From positions 1 through 64,000 of the forward strand of contig NZ_QJUM01000001.1 of assembly GCF_004327355.1 (NCBI RefSeq): 64,000 nucleotides of DNA. The letters run 5' to 3'. The notes under the pieces were generated by a model that was given only the letters and a program-made list of their open reading frames with translations, did no database searches and was not told the origin of the DNA. Shown here piece by piece: positions 46,128 through 56,677 of this stretch; position 1 is the stretch's first letter; the number at the start of each line of letters is the position of its first letter. The DNA is from Phytopseudomonas dryadis. GTDB taxonomy: Bacteria; Pseudomonadota; Gammaproteobacteria; Pseudomonadales; Pseudomonadaceae. A program made the position numbers and the translations under genes.

Positions 46128-47446
46128 GATCGATTCAGCGGCGTCTGAGCCTGGGCCTGATCAGCGTTCTGCTGATCATTGGCCTGCTGCTGGCACAGAC
46201 CTGCCTGTGGCTGTTCGACAACAGCCTGCGCCGCTACATGCAGGCCGGCCTGGAGGATGAGGCGCAGTCGCTGCTGATCGCGCTGGTCCGTGGCCCGCAA
46301 GGTCTCCAGCTGGACGAGTCGCGACTCAGCGGCGCCTTCCAGCGTCCCTATTCCGGCCTGTACTTCCGCATCGAGTTCGCCGACAGGAGCTGGCGTTCGC
46401 GCTCGCTGTGGGACAGCGAGCTGCTGGCGAGCGAGGAGGGTGGGCTGCTCCCCGAGCTGAGCGATGGCCCCCAGGGCCAGCTGTTGCTGACCTATCGCGG
46501 CGATTACCAGCGTTTCGGCCAGCAACTGTCCATCTATGTGGCCCGCGATTACACCCCGGTGCTGCAGAGTTTTCGCCGTGTACAGCGCATCGGCCTGGCA
46601 CTGGGCCTCGGCGGCCTGGCGCTGATCCTGCTGCTGCAGCGCCTGACCGTCAGCCGCGCGCTGCGCCCACTGGAGCAGACGCGCCTGCAGATCGCCCAGT
46701 TGCAGGAGGGCCAGCGCAGCGAACTGGACAACCAGGTGCCCGAGGAGCTGGAGCCGCTGGTCGAGCAGATCAACCATCTGCTGGCGCATACCGAAGACAC
46801 CCTCAAGCGTTCGCGCAATGCCCTGGGCAATCTCGGTCATGCGCTGAAGACCCCCCTGGCGGTACTGGTCAACCTGGCCTCGCGCGAGGAGCTGCGCGCG
46901 CACCCGGCGCTGCGCGACAGCCTGCTCGAACACCTGCAGCAGATCGAACAGCGCATCGCCCGCGAGCTGGGCCGTGCGCGGCTGGCCGGGGAGGCCTTGC
47001 CCGGTGCCCACTTCGATTGCCAGCAGGAGCTGCCGGGGCTGTTCGCCACCCTGGGCATGATCCATGACCGCGGCCTGCGGTTGAGCTGGCAGGCGACGCC
47101 CACGGACCTGCGCCTGCCACGTGATCGCGAAGACCTGCTGGAACTGCTCGGCAATCTGCTGGACAACGCCTGCAAGTGGGCCGACGGGCAGGTTCGCCTG
47201 CACATCGAGCGCACGGCCGAGGCCTATGTGCTGGACGTCGATGACGACGGCTCGGGGATCGAGAGCGAGCGGCGCGAGGATGTGCTCAGTCGCGGTACTC
47301 GCCTGGACGAACAGACCGCCGGCCACGGCCTGGGGCTGGGCATCGTGCGCGATATCGTCGACGCCTGGGGCGGGACGATATCGCTGCATGACAGTGACCT
47401 GGGCGGACTACGGGTAAGGATCGAACTGCCGCTGCGCGGCCGCTGA
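46124..47446 (+). CDS. bqsS: Sensor histidine kinase (BqsS/CarS-like)
   Basis: A 440-aa kinase starting with a TTG that overlaps the regulator's stop codon by 4 bp. Two membrane helices (about 9-31 and 156-172) flank a periplasmic loop of about 120 residues. HisKA: H239 in [14 protein letters not shown]; ATPase: [11 protein letters not shown] (N box), DDDGSGI (G1) and GHGLGLGIV (G2). The loop holds no RExxE motif, the ferrous-iron element reported in P. aeruginosa BqsS. It otherwise fits that protein's place. Its ligand remains open. Confidence 0.9.
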   Translation: MRSIQRRLSLGLISVLLIIGLLLAQTCLWLFDNSLRRYMQAGLEDEAQSLLIALVRGPQGLQLDESRLSGAFQRPYSGLYFRIEFADRSWRSRSLWDSELLASEEGGLLPELSDGPQGQLLLTYRGDYQRFGQQLSIYVARDYTPVLQSFRRVQRIGLALGLGGLALILLLQRLTVSRALRPLEQTRLQIAQLQEGQRSELDNQVPEELEPLVEQINHLLAHTEDTLKRSRNALGNLGHALKTPLAVLVNLASREELRAHPALRDSLLEHLQQIEQRIARELGRARLAGEALPGAHFDCQQELPGLFATLGMIHDRGLRLSWQATPTDLRLPRDREDLLELLGNLLDNACKWADGQVRLHIERTAEAYVLDVDDDGSGIESERREDVLSRGTRLDEQTAGHGLGLGIVRDIVDAWGGTISLHDSDLGGLRVRIELPLRGR

Positions 47447-47551
47447 TTCTTGGCCTGTCTTTGAGCGAAGATCGTCCCGGGTTTCGCTTCGCTCTACCCA
47501 GGCTACGGCGCGCTCGTTTCTGACATTGCGGGTGGAAATGCTCCCTGCCGC

Positions 47552-48148
47552 TTACATGCCGTTGGTGAACGCCGGGTTGCTCAGGTCGATGCCGGCCCGT
47601 ACCGGTTTCAGGGCATGGCCGTACTGAACCAGGATATCCAGGGTGTAGTCGATGCGCGCGCGCAGACGGCTGTCGTCTTCGCTGGCTGGCTGTTCGTCGT
47701 TCAGCAGCTTTTCCACATGCCGCACGATCAGGTGTTCGGGCAGGTAGCACAGGCGGCAGTTCTTGTAGCTGGAGCTGCGCAGCTCGGCGATCGGGCTGCC
47801 GCCACCGATTCCCGATGACACGCCGACCAGCAGCCCTGGCTTGTGCCCCAGCTCGGCCTTGCTGGTATAGATGAAGAAGTTCTTGGTCGCCGGGCAGGCC
47901 ATGCCGTTCCATTCCGGCGCGACCACCACCAGCGCATCGGCGCGTTTCAGGCGCTGGCTGTAATCGGCCCAGGTGCCGTTGTCCTCGGCCGGCCACAGCG
48001 GCAGTGGCCCGGCGCCCAGGTCGAGTACCTGGCTCAGTTCGGCGCTGGTGTTGCCCAGGGCGATCAGGCGCTGGCGCAGGAAGTGGGCGACTTTTGCCGA
48101 CTGGCTGCCAGGGCGGCTGGAACCGGCGATCAGAACGATATCGAGCAT
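47552..48148 (-). CDS. NADPH-dependent FMN reductase-like flavodoxin-fold protein
   Basis: A 198-aa member of the NADPH-FMN reductase (ChrR/SsuE-like) family. The FMN phosphate loop is IAGSSRPGSQSAK (residues 7-19), and the isoalloxazine loop is VVVAPEWNGMACPATKNFF. GVSSGIGGGSPIAELR follows as the third FMN contact. It may reduce quinones, azo compounds or flavins. It ends 105 bp beyond the end of bqsS and is convergent with it. The sequence from 47447 to 47551 contains a short palindrome (CCCGGGTTTCGCTTCGCTCTACCC) and no gene. Confidence 0.88.
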   Translation of the reverse strand: MLDIVLIAGSSRPGSQSAKVAHFLRQRLIALGNTSAELSQVLDLGAGPLPLWPAEDNGTWADYSQRLKRADALVVVAPEWNGMACPATKNFFIYTSKAELGHKPGLLVGVSSGIGGGSPIAELRSSSYKNCRLCYLPEHLIVRHVEKLLNDEQPASEDDSRLRARIDYTLDILVQYGHALKPVRAGIDLSNPAFTNGM

Positions 48149-48589
48149 GGTGATCCTCCATAGACTGAAGGGCGCAACGGTAACGCCGGCAACGAAGAGC
48201 GGGCAACAGCGTTCGGGTTATTTGCTTATAAGCCGATTTTTAGCGGCAAGCCGCAAGCACCACATATGAACTCAAATGGCTATGAATTGCCGCCAGGGCA
48301 ATCGTGCTATGTCGATGAAAAGCGCTGGAGGCTGGAAAACTGGACGAGAAACCGCTGTTTCACGTCGTGCTCGAGCCGCTTTTCGTTCAACCTCCAGCTT
48401 TCCAGCGCTGTTTTCGGCTCGGGCTCCTGTTTCGCTCTACCTCCTGCATCCATGCAGTCGCCGGCTCTTCGAGCGCATAGCGCGATTGCCCTGGACTTGC
48501 CGCTTGAAGCTTGCAGCTTGCAGCTGCTTTGCGGCAAAGTGCGACGCTTTTTCGCCGCCGCCAAAGTGGCCGCGCCTGAGGAGCCATTC
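48149..48589. other. Repeat-rich gap upstream of the NhaC-like gene
   Basis: A 441-bp stretch without a gene. It holds REP-like sequence AGCGGCAAGCCGCAAGC at 48242, a second fragment (GCTTGAAGCTTGCAGCTTGC) at 48508, and the 31-bp repeat at 48318-48348 that is also found inside the nuo operon, followed by a weaker inverted copy (CCTCCAGCTTTCCAGCGC) at about 48390. The longer frame that opens at 48266 runs through these repeats and is not taken as coding. Confidence 0.65.
48318..48348 (+). repeat. 31-bp dispersed repeat, copy 1
   Basis: AAAAGCGCTGGAGGCTGGAA followed by AACTGGACGAG. It is the inverse of copy 2 at 60955-60985 with one mismatch in 31 bases. It belongs to a repeat of alternating CTGGA motifs and lies 240 bp upstream of the NhaC-like gene. 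Confidence 0.85.
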
Positions 48590-49906
48590 ATGAACGCAGT
48601 CATCGCCGCCGTCGGCATCATGCTGATACTCAGCCTTTGCCGGGTGCACGTGGTGGTGGCACTGATCGTCGGCGCACTGGCCGGTGGCTTGCTCGGTGGG
48701 CTGGGCGTACAGGGCTCCCTGGCCGCCTTCAACAAGGGCCTGGGCGGTGGCGCCACGGTGGCCTTGTCCTACGCACTGCTCGGTGCCTTCGCCGTGGCCA
48801 TCGCCAAGTCGGGCCTGGCCCACGCCCTGGCGGACAGGGCCCTGGCCATGGTCGGTCGCCAGGACGTGCGCGGCGGCGGTTCGCTGAAGTGGCTGCTGAT
48901 CGCTCTGCTGCTGGTGGTGGCGGTGTCGTCGCAGAACATCCTGCCGATCCACATCGCCTTCATTCCCTTGCTGGTGCCGCCGCTGCTGTACGTCGTCACC
49001 CGACTGCAGATCGATCGCCGGCTGATCGCCTGCGTGATCACTTTCGGCCTGATCACGCCCTACATGTTCCTGCCGGTGGGCTTCGGCAACATCTTCCTCA
49101 ACGAGATCCTGCTGGCCAACGTGGTGCGCAGTGGTGTCGACGTCAGTGGCGTGAATGTCAGCGAGGCCATGCTGATTCCCGCGCTGGGCATGGTTACCGG
49201 CCTGCTGATCGCGCTGGTCAGCTACCGCGGCAAGCGCAGCTACGACCTGGCGCGCATCGAGCGCACCGAGCGCGTGGACATTCCCTACAGCCGCCGTAGC
49301 CTGCTGGTCGCCGCCCTGGCCGTGGCCACGGCGTTCGGTGTGCAACTGTGGCTGGATTCGATGATCATCGGCGCGTTGTTGGGCTTCGTGGTGTTCTCGG
49401 CTTCCGGCATCGTGCGCTGGAAGGAGGCCGACGACCTGTTCACCGAGGGCATGAAGATGATGGCGATGATCGGCTTCATCATGATCGCCGCCTCGGGCTT
49501 TGCCGAGGTCATGCGCGAGACCGGTGAAGTGAAGGGCCTGGTCGATGCCAGCGCGGCCTGGATCGGCGACAGCAAGGGACTCGCCGTGCTGATGATGCTG
49601 CTGGTCGGCCTGCTGGTGACCATGGGCATCGGTTCATCGTTCTCCACGGTACCGATCATCGCCGCCATCTTCGTGCCCCTGTGCGTGCAGCTGGGGTTCA
49701 GCCCGCTGGCCACGGTGTGCATCGTCGGCACCGCGGGAGCGATCGGCGATGCCGGCTCGCCCGCTTCGGACTCGACCCTGGGGCCGACCTCGGGCCTGAA
49801 CGTCGACGGCCAGCACAACCATATCTGGGATACCGTGGTGCCCACCTTCCTGCATTACAACCTGCCGCTGCTGGTATTCGGCTGGGTAGCGGCCATGCTG
49901 CTGTAA
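48590..49906 (+). CDS. Na+/H+ antiporter family (NhaC-like) transporter
   Basis: A 438-aa protein with about 12 helices. The sequence [20 protein letters not shown] opens the first helix, and [19 protein letters not shown] and [20 protein letters not shown] are typical of YuiF/NhaC-like proteins. Members carry Na+ or organic anions such as histidine. The counterpart lies next to ctpM in P. aeruginosa. Start at 48590 has GAGGAG six bases upstream; a far longer frame from 48266 is rejected, because its N-terminal part has no family match. The substrate is not known. Confidence 0.88.
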   Translation: MNAVIAAVGIMLILSLCRVHVVVALIVGALAGGLLGGLGVQGSLAAFNKGLGGGATVALSYALLGAFAVAIAKSGLAHALADRALAMVGRQDVRGGGSLKWLLIALLLVVAVSSQNILPIHIAFIPLLVPPLLYVVTRLQIDRRLIACVITFGLITPYMFLPVGFGNIFLNEILLANVVRSGVDVSGVNVSEAMLIPALGMVTGLLIALVSYRGKRSYDLARIERTERVDIPYSRRSLLVAALAVATAFGVQLWLDSMIIGALLGFVVFSASGIVRWKEADDLFTEGMKMMAMIGFIMIAASGFAEVMRETGEVKGLVDASAAWIGDSKGLAVLMMLLVGLLVTMGIGSSFSTVPIIAAIFVPLCVQLGFSPLATVCIVGTAGAIGDAGSPASDSTLGPTSGLNVDGQHNHIWDTVVPTFLHYNLPLLVFGWVAAMLL

Positions 49907-50097
49907 CGGTCACGCATCGGCCATGCGGCGTTGAAAACAGGCTGGAGCGCGCGCGCAAACCACTCGCCTGCCGAAGCGAGCCTTTGAGCGGGGCCAGGGG
50001 GCGCCCGTTCCACGGCCGGGTTTAACATTCTCGACGGGGCTGCCGATATGCACGGTAGCCGCGTTGTATTTCGTATGGCTCACAAGGAAAACAAAAA

Positions 50098-51780
50098 ATG
50101 CGCCTGACCTTGAAATCGAAAGTCGTTCTGTTGGCTCTGATCCCGGTGTTGCTGTTCGCCGTGGTGCTCAGTGGTGCCGCGGCCAAGGTGCTGTACGGGC
50201 TGGCCGAGCAGGAGGTGGAAGAAACCCGCAACCGCCTGCTGGAGGAAAAACGCAGCGAACTGCAGAACTACATGTCCATCGCCCTGGGTTCCGTACAGAG
50301 CCTGTACGACGCGGCGGCCAATGGCGACCTGGCCAGCCGTGAGCGGGCCATCGCCATCCTGGCGAAGATCAAGTACGGCAAGGACGGCTATTTCTTCGCC
50401 CACGATTCCAACGTGGTGCGCCTGTTTCGCAGCGACAGCCCGGTGGATGTCGGCAACAACCTGTCGGACCGCCGCGATGTCAACGGCGTCTACATCAACC
50501 GCGAACTGGTGCGCGTCGCCAAGGACAACAGCTACTACGTCAACTATTCCTCGCCGCTGCCCGGCAACGAGGCGGTGCAGGTGCCCAAGCTCGCCTACAG
50601 CTACTACCTGCCGAAATGGGACATGGCCCTCGGCACGGCGCTGAACCTCGACGGCGTCGAGGCGCAGATCGCCGGGGTGCAGGAAGAAATCGACCAGCGC
50701 GTAGGCACCATCATCACCAGCATCATGGTCATCGGCGGGGTGCTGCTGGTGGTGTTCGGCGTGGTCGGCCTGATCCTCAGCAACACCTTTCTGCGTCCGT
50801 TGCAGCAGATCAAGGCCAACCTGGACGACATCGCCGCCGGCGAGGGCGATCTGACCCGGCGCCTGCCCATCGGCAGTCACGACGAGCTGGGAGAACTGGC
50901 CGGCTCGTTCAATCGTTTCGTCGAGAAGGTGCATGGCCTGGTGCGGCAGATCGTCGAGATGACCGGCCAGTTGACCGAACTGGTCGGCCAGGTCTCCGCC
51001 CAGGCCCAGCGCTCGGAACAGGCCATGGAACGTCAGCGCCACGAGACCGATCAGGTGGCCACGGCGATCAACGAAATGTCCGCCGCCGCCCATGAAGTGG
51101 CCAAGAGCGCCCAGGGCGCAGCGGAAGCGGCGCAGCAGACGGATCGTGAAGGCCTGGCGGCGAAACAGGTGGTGGACGGCAGTATCGAGCGCATCCACTC
51201 GCTGGTCAGCGATATCCGCGGCAGCGGCGTGTCCCTCGACAGCCTGCAGCAGGACGTGCAATCGATCGTCAGTGTGCTCGACGTGATCCGTTCCATCGCC
51301 GAACAGACCAACCTGCTGGCGCTCAATGCCGCCATCGAGGCGGCGCGTGCCGGCGAGGCCGGCCGCGGTTTCGCCGTGGTGGCCGACGAGGTGCGCGCCC
51401 TGGCCAGCCGCACCCAGCAGAGTACCCAGGAGATCCAGGGCATGATCAACCGCCTGCAGAGCGGCACCCTCGAGGCGGTCAACTCGATGCGTCAGTCCAG
51501 CGATGCCGGCGAGATCACCAGCGAGCAGGCCAACAAGGCTGGCGCCTCGCTGGATGCCATCGCCCGCCTGATCGGCACCATCAACGCCATGAACGCGCAG
51601 ATCGCCAGCGCCGCCGAGGAACAGACCGCGGTGGCCGAGGAGATCAACCGCAGCGTGCACCAGATCGCCGTGGCCGTGGACAGCGTGGCCGACGAGACCC
51701 AGCAGGGGGCGCAGACCGCGCGCAGCCTGGCCGACCTGGGCGAGCGTCTGGGGCAACTGGTACGGCAATTCCGGATCTGA
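50098..51780 (+). CDS. ctpM: Methyl-accepting chemotaxis protein with sCache_2 domain (CtpM-like)
   Basis: A 560-aa chemoreceptor. TM1 ([19 protein letters not shown]), periplasmic sCache_2 domain (about 36-185; [35 protein letters not shown]), TM2 ([20 protein letters not shown]), HAMP (about 225-277), and the long kinase-control hairpin whose tip ([20 protein letters not shown], then [18 protein letters not shown]) begins near residue 400. In P. aeruginosa the CtpM receptor at this locus mediates chemotaxis to malate, an inference from position and domain type. The ligand is not confirmed here. Confidence 0.9.
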   Translation: MRLTLKSKVVLLALIPVLLFAVVLSGAAAKVLYGLAEQEVEETRNRLLEEKRSELQNYMSIALGSVQSLYDAAANGDLASRERAIAILAKIKYGKDGYFFAHDSNVVRLFRSDSPVDVGNNLSDRRDVNGVYINRELVRVAKDNSYYVNYSSPLPGNEAVQVPKLAYSYYLPKWDMALGTALNLDGVEAQIAGVQEEIDQRVGTIITSIMVIGGVLLVVFGVVGLILSNTFLRPLQQIKANLDDIAAGEGDLTRRLPIGSHDELGELAGSFNRFVEKVHGLVRQIVEMTGQLTELVGQVSAQAQRSEQAMERQRHETDQVATAINEMSAAAHEVAKSAQGAAEAAQQTDREGLAAKQVVDGSIERIHSLVSDIRGSGVSLDSLQQDVQSIVSVLDVIRSIAEQTNLLALNAAIEAARAGEAGRGFAVVADEVRALASRTQQSTQEIQGMINRLQSGTLEAVNSMRQSSDAGEITSEQANKAGASLDAIARLIGTINAMNAQIASAAEEQTAVAEEINRSVHQIAVAVDSVADETQQGAQTARSLADLGERLGQLVRQFRI

Positions 51781-51787
51781 TCCGGGA

Positions 51788-51804
51788 GGGGCAGGGAGTG
51801 CCCC
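51788..51804. terminator. Short hairpin after ctpM
   Basis: GGGGCA-GGGAG-TGCCCC forms a 6-bp GC stem 8 bp after the ctpM stop. No T-run follows, so a strong terminator is not expected. It may act as an RNA-stabilising hairpin. Confidence 0.35.
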
Positions 51805-51894
51805 ATGGCCAGCACCTGATGGCCATACAAGTTTGTCGCACTTTGTCCGCGCCGCCAGGGACTAAACAGGACACCCCTGTATCGCGGAAATACC

Positions 51895-52959
51895 ATGTCC
51901 GACACCTCGCTGGAAAAGAAAGCCTTCATCCTGCTGCTGCTGATCGTCAGCATCGCCTTCGGCTGGATCCTGCTGCCATTCTATGGCGCGGTGTTCTGGG
52001 CGGTGGTGCTGGCGGTGGTGTTCGCACCGATGCAGCGGCGCCTGGCCAAGCGTATCGGCGGGCGCGGCAACCTGTCGGCCCTGTTGACCCTGATCATCTG
52101 CCTGCTGGTGGCGGTGCTGCCGGTGATTTTCACCACCTCGATGATGGTGGCCGAGGGGACCGCGCTCTACCAGCGCATCGAATCCGGTGAGCTGGATGTC
52201 GGCGCCTATGTCACCAGCACCAAGGAAATGCTGCCGATGTTCATGCAGAACCAGCTGGATCGTCTGGGTATGGGCAACCTCGACGGCCTGCGCGAGCAGA
52301 TTTCCAATGGCGCCATGGCCGGCAGCCAGTACCTGGCGACCAAGGTATTCGCCATCGGCCAGGGCACCTTCGAGTTCGTCATCGGCTTCTTCATCATGCT
52401 CTATCTGCTGTTCTTCCTGTTGCGCGATGGCCAGGAGCTGGTGCGCGACATCCGCATGGCGGTACCGCTCGGCGATACCCAGAAGCGCCGCCTGCAGATC
52501 AAGTTCACCCGTGTGGTGCGCGCGACGGTAAAAGGCAACATCGTGGTGGCGGCCGTACAGGGTGCCCTGGGCGGCCTGATCTTCTGGGGGCTGGGCATCC
52601 CCAGCCCGTTGCTGTGGGGCGTGCTGATGGCTTTCCTGTCGCTGCTGCCCGCGGCAGGCGCCGGGATCGTCTGGGGCCCCGTGGCGATCTATCTGCTGGC
52701 CAATGGCAGTATCTGGCAGGGCGTGGTGCTGATTCTCTTCGGTGTGCTGGTGATCGGCCTGGTGGATAACATCCTGCGCCCGATCTTGGTGGGCAAGGAC
52801 ACGCGCATGCCGGACTACCTGATCCTGATCTCCACCCTGGGCGGGCTGGCGCTGCTGGGGCTCAACGGTTTCGTCATCGGCCCGCTGGTGGCCGCGTTGT
52901 TCGTGTCGTGCTGGAACCTGTTCAGCGCCGGCAAGAAGAGCGTGAAGCTGCCCAGCTGA
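51895..52959 (+). CDS. AI-2E family transporter (permease of unknown substrate)
   Basis: A 354-aa member of the AI-2E (TqsA/YdiK/PerM) family with about eight membrane helices. Visible marks are FYGAVFWAVVLAVVFAPMQRRL near the start, GFFIMLYLLFFLLRDGQ in the middle, and DNILRPILVGKDTRMPDYLILIS near the end, which is a common family block. Members are proposed to export autoinducer-2 or organic anions; this one has no established substrate. It lies 115 bp after ctpM and 145 bp before the next chemoreceptor. Confidence 0.9.
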   Translation: MSDTSLEKKAFILLLLIVSIAFGWILLPFYGAVFWAVVLAVVFAPMQRRLAKRIGGRGNLSALLTLIICLLVAVLPVIFTTSMMVAEGTALYQRIESGELDVGAYVTSTKEMLPMFMQNQLDRLGMGNLDGLREQISNGAMAGSQYLATKVFAIGQGTFEFVIGFFIMLYLLFFLLRDGQELVRDIRMAVPLGDTQKRRLQIKFTRVVRATVKGNIVVAAVQGALGGLIFWGLGIPSPLLWGVLMAFLSLLPAAGAGIVWGPVAIYLLANGSIWQGVVLILFGVLVIGLVDNILRPILVGKDTRMPDYLILISTLGGLALLGLNGFVIGPLVAALFVSCWNLFSAGKKSVKLPS

Positions 52960-53103
52960 GGCTGCACTGCCAATTTCCACGGCGTGCCGATATGCCGCAT
53001 GGCGCTGGGCAATACGCAACGCTGACAGCGCTGGCGGTGACCATACAGAGCAGATCGGTCGTGCTAAATTGAGCGCCACCGATCAGGCTCAGAAGAGGTC
53101 GCC

Positions 53104-55116
53104 ATGTTCAGGTTTTCCCGTCGTCAATCCAGTGCCGGAGTCGCGAGCCTCGTCAGCAGTCTGGGGCAGCTTTCCAGGCAACTCGATACGGTGCGCCTGC
53201 TACCGACCTATATCTGCGGATACGTTTCTCCGCATCTGGATCTGGATGCGGTGGCGCGGCAATTGGCCCAGCGTTTCCCCGACGCGACCGTCAGCCTGTG
53301 CAGTTCGGCCGGTGAACTGAGCAGCGAGAACGGGCGCAACCTCTATTGCCAGACGGGCGAGCACTGGGATCGCATCGTCCTGCAACTGTTCGATGCCAGC
53401 GTGATCGCCGCTGCCGAGGTGGTACGCGTCCCCCTCGGCAGCGAAGATATTCGTGGCGGCGGCGCGCGCAAGCCACTGGCCGAGCGTATTGCCCGGCTGA
53501 CCGCGGCCCTGCGCCAGTTGCAGGTGAACATGGCCATCGATTACCGCGACACCCTGGCCTACGTCAGTTTCGACGGGCTCAGCGCCTCGGAGTCCTTCTT
53601 CATGGAGGCGCTTTACGAATCGGGGCGCTTTCCCTGCCTGTTCGTCGGCGGGTCGGCCGGAGGCACCCTGGATTTTCGCAGCACCGGCCTGCACGATGGC
53701 CAGCGGCGCTACGAGAACCATGCCCTGATCGTGTTTCTCAAATGTGCGCCAGGCGTGCGCTTCGGCGTGTTCAAGAGCCAGAACTTCCAGGCCACGGATT
53801 TTTCCCTGAGCGTGCTCAGCGGCTCCCTGGAGGAGCGCTACATTTCCCAGGTGGTCAACCCGCAAGGTCAGGTGCGCAGCATGATCGATGCCCTGTGCGA
53901 GCGCTTCGGCTGCGCGCCCGGGCAACTGGAAAGCCACCTGGCGGACTATTCGTTCGCCGTGCGGGTCGGCACGGAGTTGTTCGTGCGCTCCGTTTCGCGC
54001 ATCGACGTGCAGAGCCAGCGGGTGCATCTGTATTGCGACGTGGCGCCCGGGGAAGAACTGCTGATGGTCAAGCGCACGTCCCTGATCGAGACCACGCGGC
54101 GCGACTTCGAAGGTTTCATGCAGGATAAATCCGGGCTCCCCCTGGCAGGCCTGCTCAACGACTGTATCCTGCGGCGGCTGAACAACCCGCGCGAACTGGC
54201 GGGGATGGACGATGTGTTCCAGGGCATCCCGGTCACCGGTCTGTCCACCTTCGGCGAGATCCTCGGGCTCAATCTCAACCAGACGCTGACCGCGGTGTTC
54301 TTCTTCAGGGTCGCCGCCAGGCAAGCGTTCCATGATGCCTATACCGATGATTTCATCGCCCAATACGGTGAATTCAAGGCGTTCTTCCTGCGCCGGCAGA
54401 TCAAGAAACTGAGCGGTCTGAACCAGGTGGTGGTCCGGCAGATCGAGCAGTTCAAGCGCCGCGACTTCAGCAGCCAGCTGGATGTGAACGGGCTGGATGC
54501 GAGCATCCAGCCGGTGTTCCACGGCCTGGCCGATCTTGGCCAGGTACTGCACGCGGCCCAGCAACAGCAGGAAATGGTCGATGGCGAGCTGCGCCACTGT
54601 GCGCAGAACCTGCACGAATCCATGGACGACCTGGGGCACACTATCGGCCGGCAGACCACGGTGATCGAGCAGGCCGGCGGATCGGTGCGGCAACTGGTGA
54701 CCCGGGCCGAGGAGGTGGTGGGCAGTGCCCGTGACCTGGCGCAGTCCAGCCAGCGCATCCAGTCGGTGGTGCAAGTGATTCAGCAGATCGCCGGGCAGAC
54801 CAACCTGCTGGCGCTCAACGCCGCCATCGAGGCGGCTCGCGCCGGGGACATGGGCCGTGGTTTCGCCGTGGTGGCCGACGAGGTGCGACAACTGGCCGGC
54901 AAGACCCGGCAGAACGCCGAGGAAATCGGCAGCGACATCGAACAGCTCGCCGAGGCCATTCGCCTGGTTGCCCAGCATATCGAGACGCAGTCGGCCGATG
55001 TCGCGGCACTGACCACCTTGCTCGATGCCCTGCAGGCGTCCAGTGGCTCCACCGTGGACACCTCGCAACGGACCAAGGGCGTTGCCGACATGCTGATCGC
55101 CATGACCGACCGCTGA
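53104..55116 (+). CDS. Soluble chemoreceptor with FIST sensory domains
   Basis: A 670-aa protein with no membrane helix. FIST_N is at about 30-235 ([60 protein letters not shown]) and FIST_C at about 236-400 ([23 protein letters not shown] block; [18 protein letters not shown]). A short coiled-coil leads to a methyl-accepting signalling domain whose tip ([20 protein letters not shown], then [17 protein letters not shown]) begins near residue 560. FIST domains are thought to bind small ligands such as amino acids. It is likely a cytoplasmic receptor feeding a chemotaxis kinase. It is next to, and convergent with, nuoN. Confidence 0.9.
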   Translation: MFRFSRRQSSAGVASLVSSLGQLSRQLDTVRLLPTYICGYVSPHLDLDAVARQLAQRFPDATVSLCSSAGELSSENGRNLYCQTGEHWDRIVLQLFDASVIAAAEVVRVPLGSEDIRGGGARKPLAERIARLTAALRQLQVNMAIDYRDTLAYVSFDGLSASESFFMEALYESGRFPCLFVGGSAGGTLDFRSTGLHDGQRRYENHALIVFLKCAPGVRFGVFKSQNFQATDFSLSVLSGSLEERYISQVVNPQGQVRSMIDALCERFGCAPGQLESHLADYSFAVRVGTELFVRSVSRIDVQSQRVHLYCDVAPGEELLMVKRTSLIETTRRDFEGFMQDKSGLPLAGLLNDCILRRLNNPRELAGMDDVFQGIPVTGLSTFGEILGLNLNQTLTAVFFFRVAARQAFHDAYTDDFIAQYGEFKAFFLRRQIKKLSGLNQVVVRQIEQFKRRDFSSQLDVNGLDASIQPVFHGLADLGQVLHAAQQQQEMVDGELRHCAQNLHESMDDLGHTIGRQTTVIEQAGGSVRQLVTRAEEVVGSARDLAQSSQRIQSVVQVIQQIAGQTNLLALNAAIEAARAGDMGRGFAVVADEVRQLAGKTRQNAEEIGSDIEQLAEAIRLVAQHIETQSADVAALTTLLDALQASSGSTVDTSQRTKGVADMLIAMTDR

Positions 55117-55118
55117 AC

Positions 55119-55144
55119 GGCGCGCGGGCCCGGTGGCGCGCGCC
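55119..55144. terminator. GC-rich hairpin between convergent genes
   Basis: GGCGCGCG (55119-55126) and CGCGCGCC (55137-55144) form an 8-bp perfect stem with a 10-nt loop just after the chemoreceptor stop and 13 bp before the nuoN end. There is no T-run on either strand. It may slow convergent transcription. Confidence 0.4.
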
Positions 55145-55156
55145 GCCAGGCCAGAC

Positions 55157-56659
55157 TCAGGGGGCGATGCTGGCCAATCCGGCCTGCTGCACCAGATCCA
55201 GCAACGGCTGCGGGTAGACGCCGAGGATGAAGGTGAGCAGCGCCACCACCAGCAGCATGATGCCGCCGGCGCGCTGGCCCCAGTTGAAGGGGGCGTCGTG
55301 GCGATGCAGGCTGGGCTCGACCAGGAACAGGGTGACCATCACCCGCAGGTAGTAGAACACCGCGATGGCGCTGCCCAGTACCAGGGCGCCGAGCAGCCAC
55401 CAGAGCTGACCCTGCACGCCGGCGGCGATGACGTAGAACTTGCCGATGAAGCCGGCGGTCAGCGGGATGCCGGCCAGCGACAGCATCATCAGCGTGAGCA
55501 CCGCGGTCAGGTACGGGCGGCGCCAGAACAGGCCACGGTACTCGTACAGGGCGTCGGCGTCGCGACCGTTGTAGGGCGTGGACATCAGGGTGATCACGCC
55601 GAAGGCGCCGAGGCTGGTCAGCACGTAAGTGGCCAGGTACACGCCGATGGCTTCCACCGCCAGGCCCTTGCTGGCGATCAGCGCCACCAGCAGGTAACCG
55701 AAGTGGGCGATGGAGGAGTAGCCGAGCAGGCGCTTGAGGTTGTTCTGGGTCAGCGCCAGCAGGTTGCCGAACAGGATCGAGGCGATGGCGATCACCGTCA
55801 GCAGGTCGTTCAGCCAGCCGCCGGCGGTGGCCGGCGACACCTGATACAGGCGCAGCAGCACGGCGAACACCGCGACCTTGCTGGCGGTGGCGAGGAAGGC
55901 GGCGACCGGCGCCGGGGCGCCTTCGTAGACGTCCGGCGTCCACAGGTGGAAGGGCACCATGGACAGCTTGAAGGCCAGGCCGACGAGCATCATGCCGATG
56001 CCGATCTGTACCAGCAGGCTGCCGCCGGCGCTGGCCAGGCTGCCGCCGATCTCGACGAAGCTCAGGCTGCCGGCTTCGGCGTACAGCAGGGCCATGCCGA
56101 ACAGCAGGAAACCGCTGCCGGCGGCCGACAGCACCATGTACTTGATGCCGGCTTCCAGCGAGCGCTTGTTGAAGTAGGCGTAGGCGATCATGCCGTAGGT
56201 GGGAACCGACAGCAGTTCCAGGCCGATGAACAGGCCCGCCAGGTGCTCGGTGCTGACCAGCACCAGTCCGCCGGCGGCGGAGAGCAGCAGGAGCAGGTAC
56301 ATTTCCTCACGGTTGCGCGGGTAGCCCTTGGTCTGGCCGTCGCTGACCGTGGCTTCGCCGAGGTAGGCATGGGTCAGGGTCACGCAGGCCAGGGTGGCGG
56401 CCAGCACCAGCGCCATGTAGTAGCAGGCGAAGGTGTCGATCTGCATCAGCGGGGTCACCTGCAGCGGCGTGACGCCCAGGCTGGGCAGCAGCGACAGCAG
56501 GGCCAGGTTGAGGCCGAGCACCGAGAGGATGAAGGTCATCGCGTGGCTGCGCTTCCAGGCGATGGCCAGCATCACCACCAGGATGGTGGCGCAGGTGACC
56601 AGCAGCGGCAGCAGGGCGATCAGGTGTTGGGTGGTGAATTCCACAGCGTGATGTTCCAT
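55157..56659 (-). CDS. nuoN: NADH-quinone oxidoreductase subunit N
   Basis: A 500-aa proton-pumping membrane subunit of complex I, related to antiporter subunits. Key features are [21 protein letters not shown], the conserved glutamate-bearing helix [33 protein letters not shown] with its lysine, and [27 protein letters not shown] with the central pump lysine. It is the last gene of the nuo operon on this strand. The ATG at 56659 was used; a GTG at 56644 giving the start VEFTTQHL also fits related proteins. The end is convergent with the FIST chemoreceptor. Confidence 0.95.
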   Translation of the reverse strand: MEHHAVEFTTQHLIALLPLLVTCATILVVMLAIAWKRSHAMTFILSVLGLNLALLSLLPSLGVTPLQVTPLMQIDTFACYYMALVLAATLACVTLTHAYLGEATVSDGQTKGYPRNREEMYLLLLLSAAGGLVLVSTEHLAGLFIGLELLSVPTYGMIAYAYFNKRSLEAGIKYMVLSAAGSGFLLFGMALLYAEAGSLSFVEIGGSLASAGGSLLVQIGIGMMLVGLAFKLSMVPFHLWTPDVYEGAPAPVAAFLATASKVAVFAVLLRLYQVSPATAGGWLNDLLTVIAIASILFGNLLALTQNNLKRLLGYSSIAHFGYLLVALIASKGLAVEAIGVYLATYVLTSLGAFGVITLMSTPYNGRDADALYEYRGLFWRRPYLTAVLTLMMLSLAGIPLTAGFIGKFYVIAAGVQGQLWWLLGALVLGSAIAVFYYLRVMVTLFLVEPSLHRHDAPFNWGQRAGGIMLLVVALLTFILGVYPQPLLDLVQQAGLASIAP

Positions 56660-56677
56660 AAAATTTGAACCCTTACC

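Noticed and set aside
48266..48589. N-terminal extension of the NhaC-like transporter
   Set aside because: The extra 108 codons run through dispersed repeats and are not hydrophobic or family-like; an ATG at 48590 has a good ribosome-binding site.
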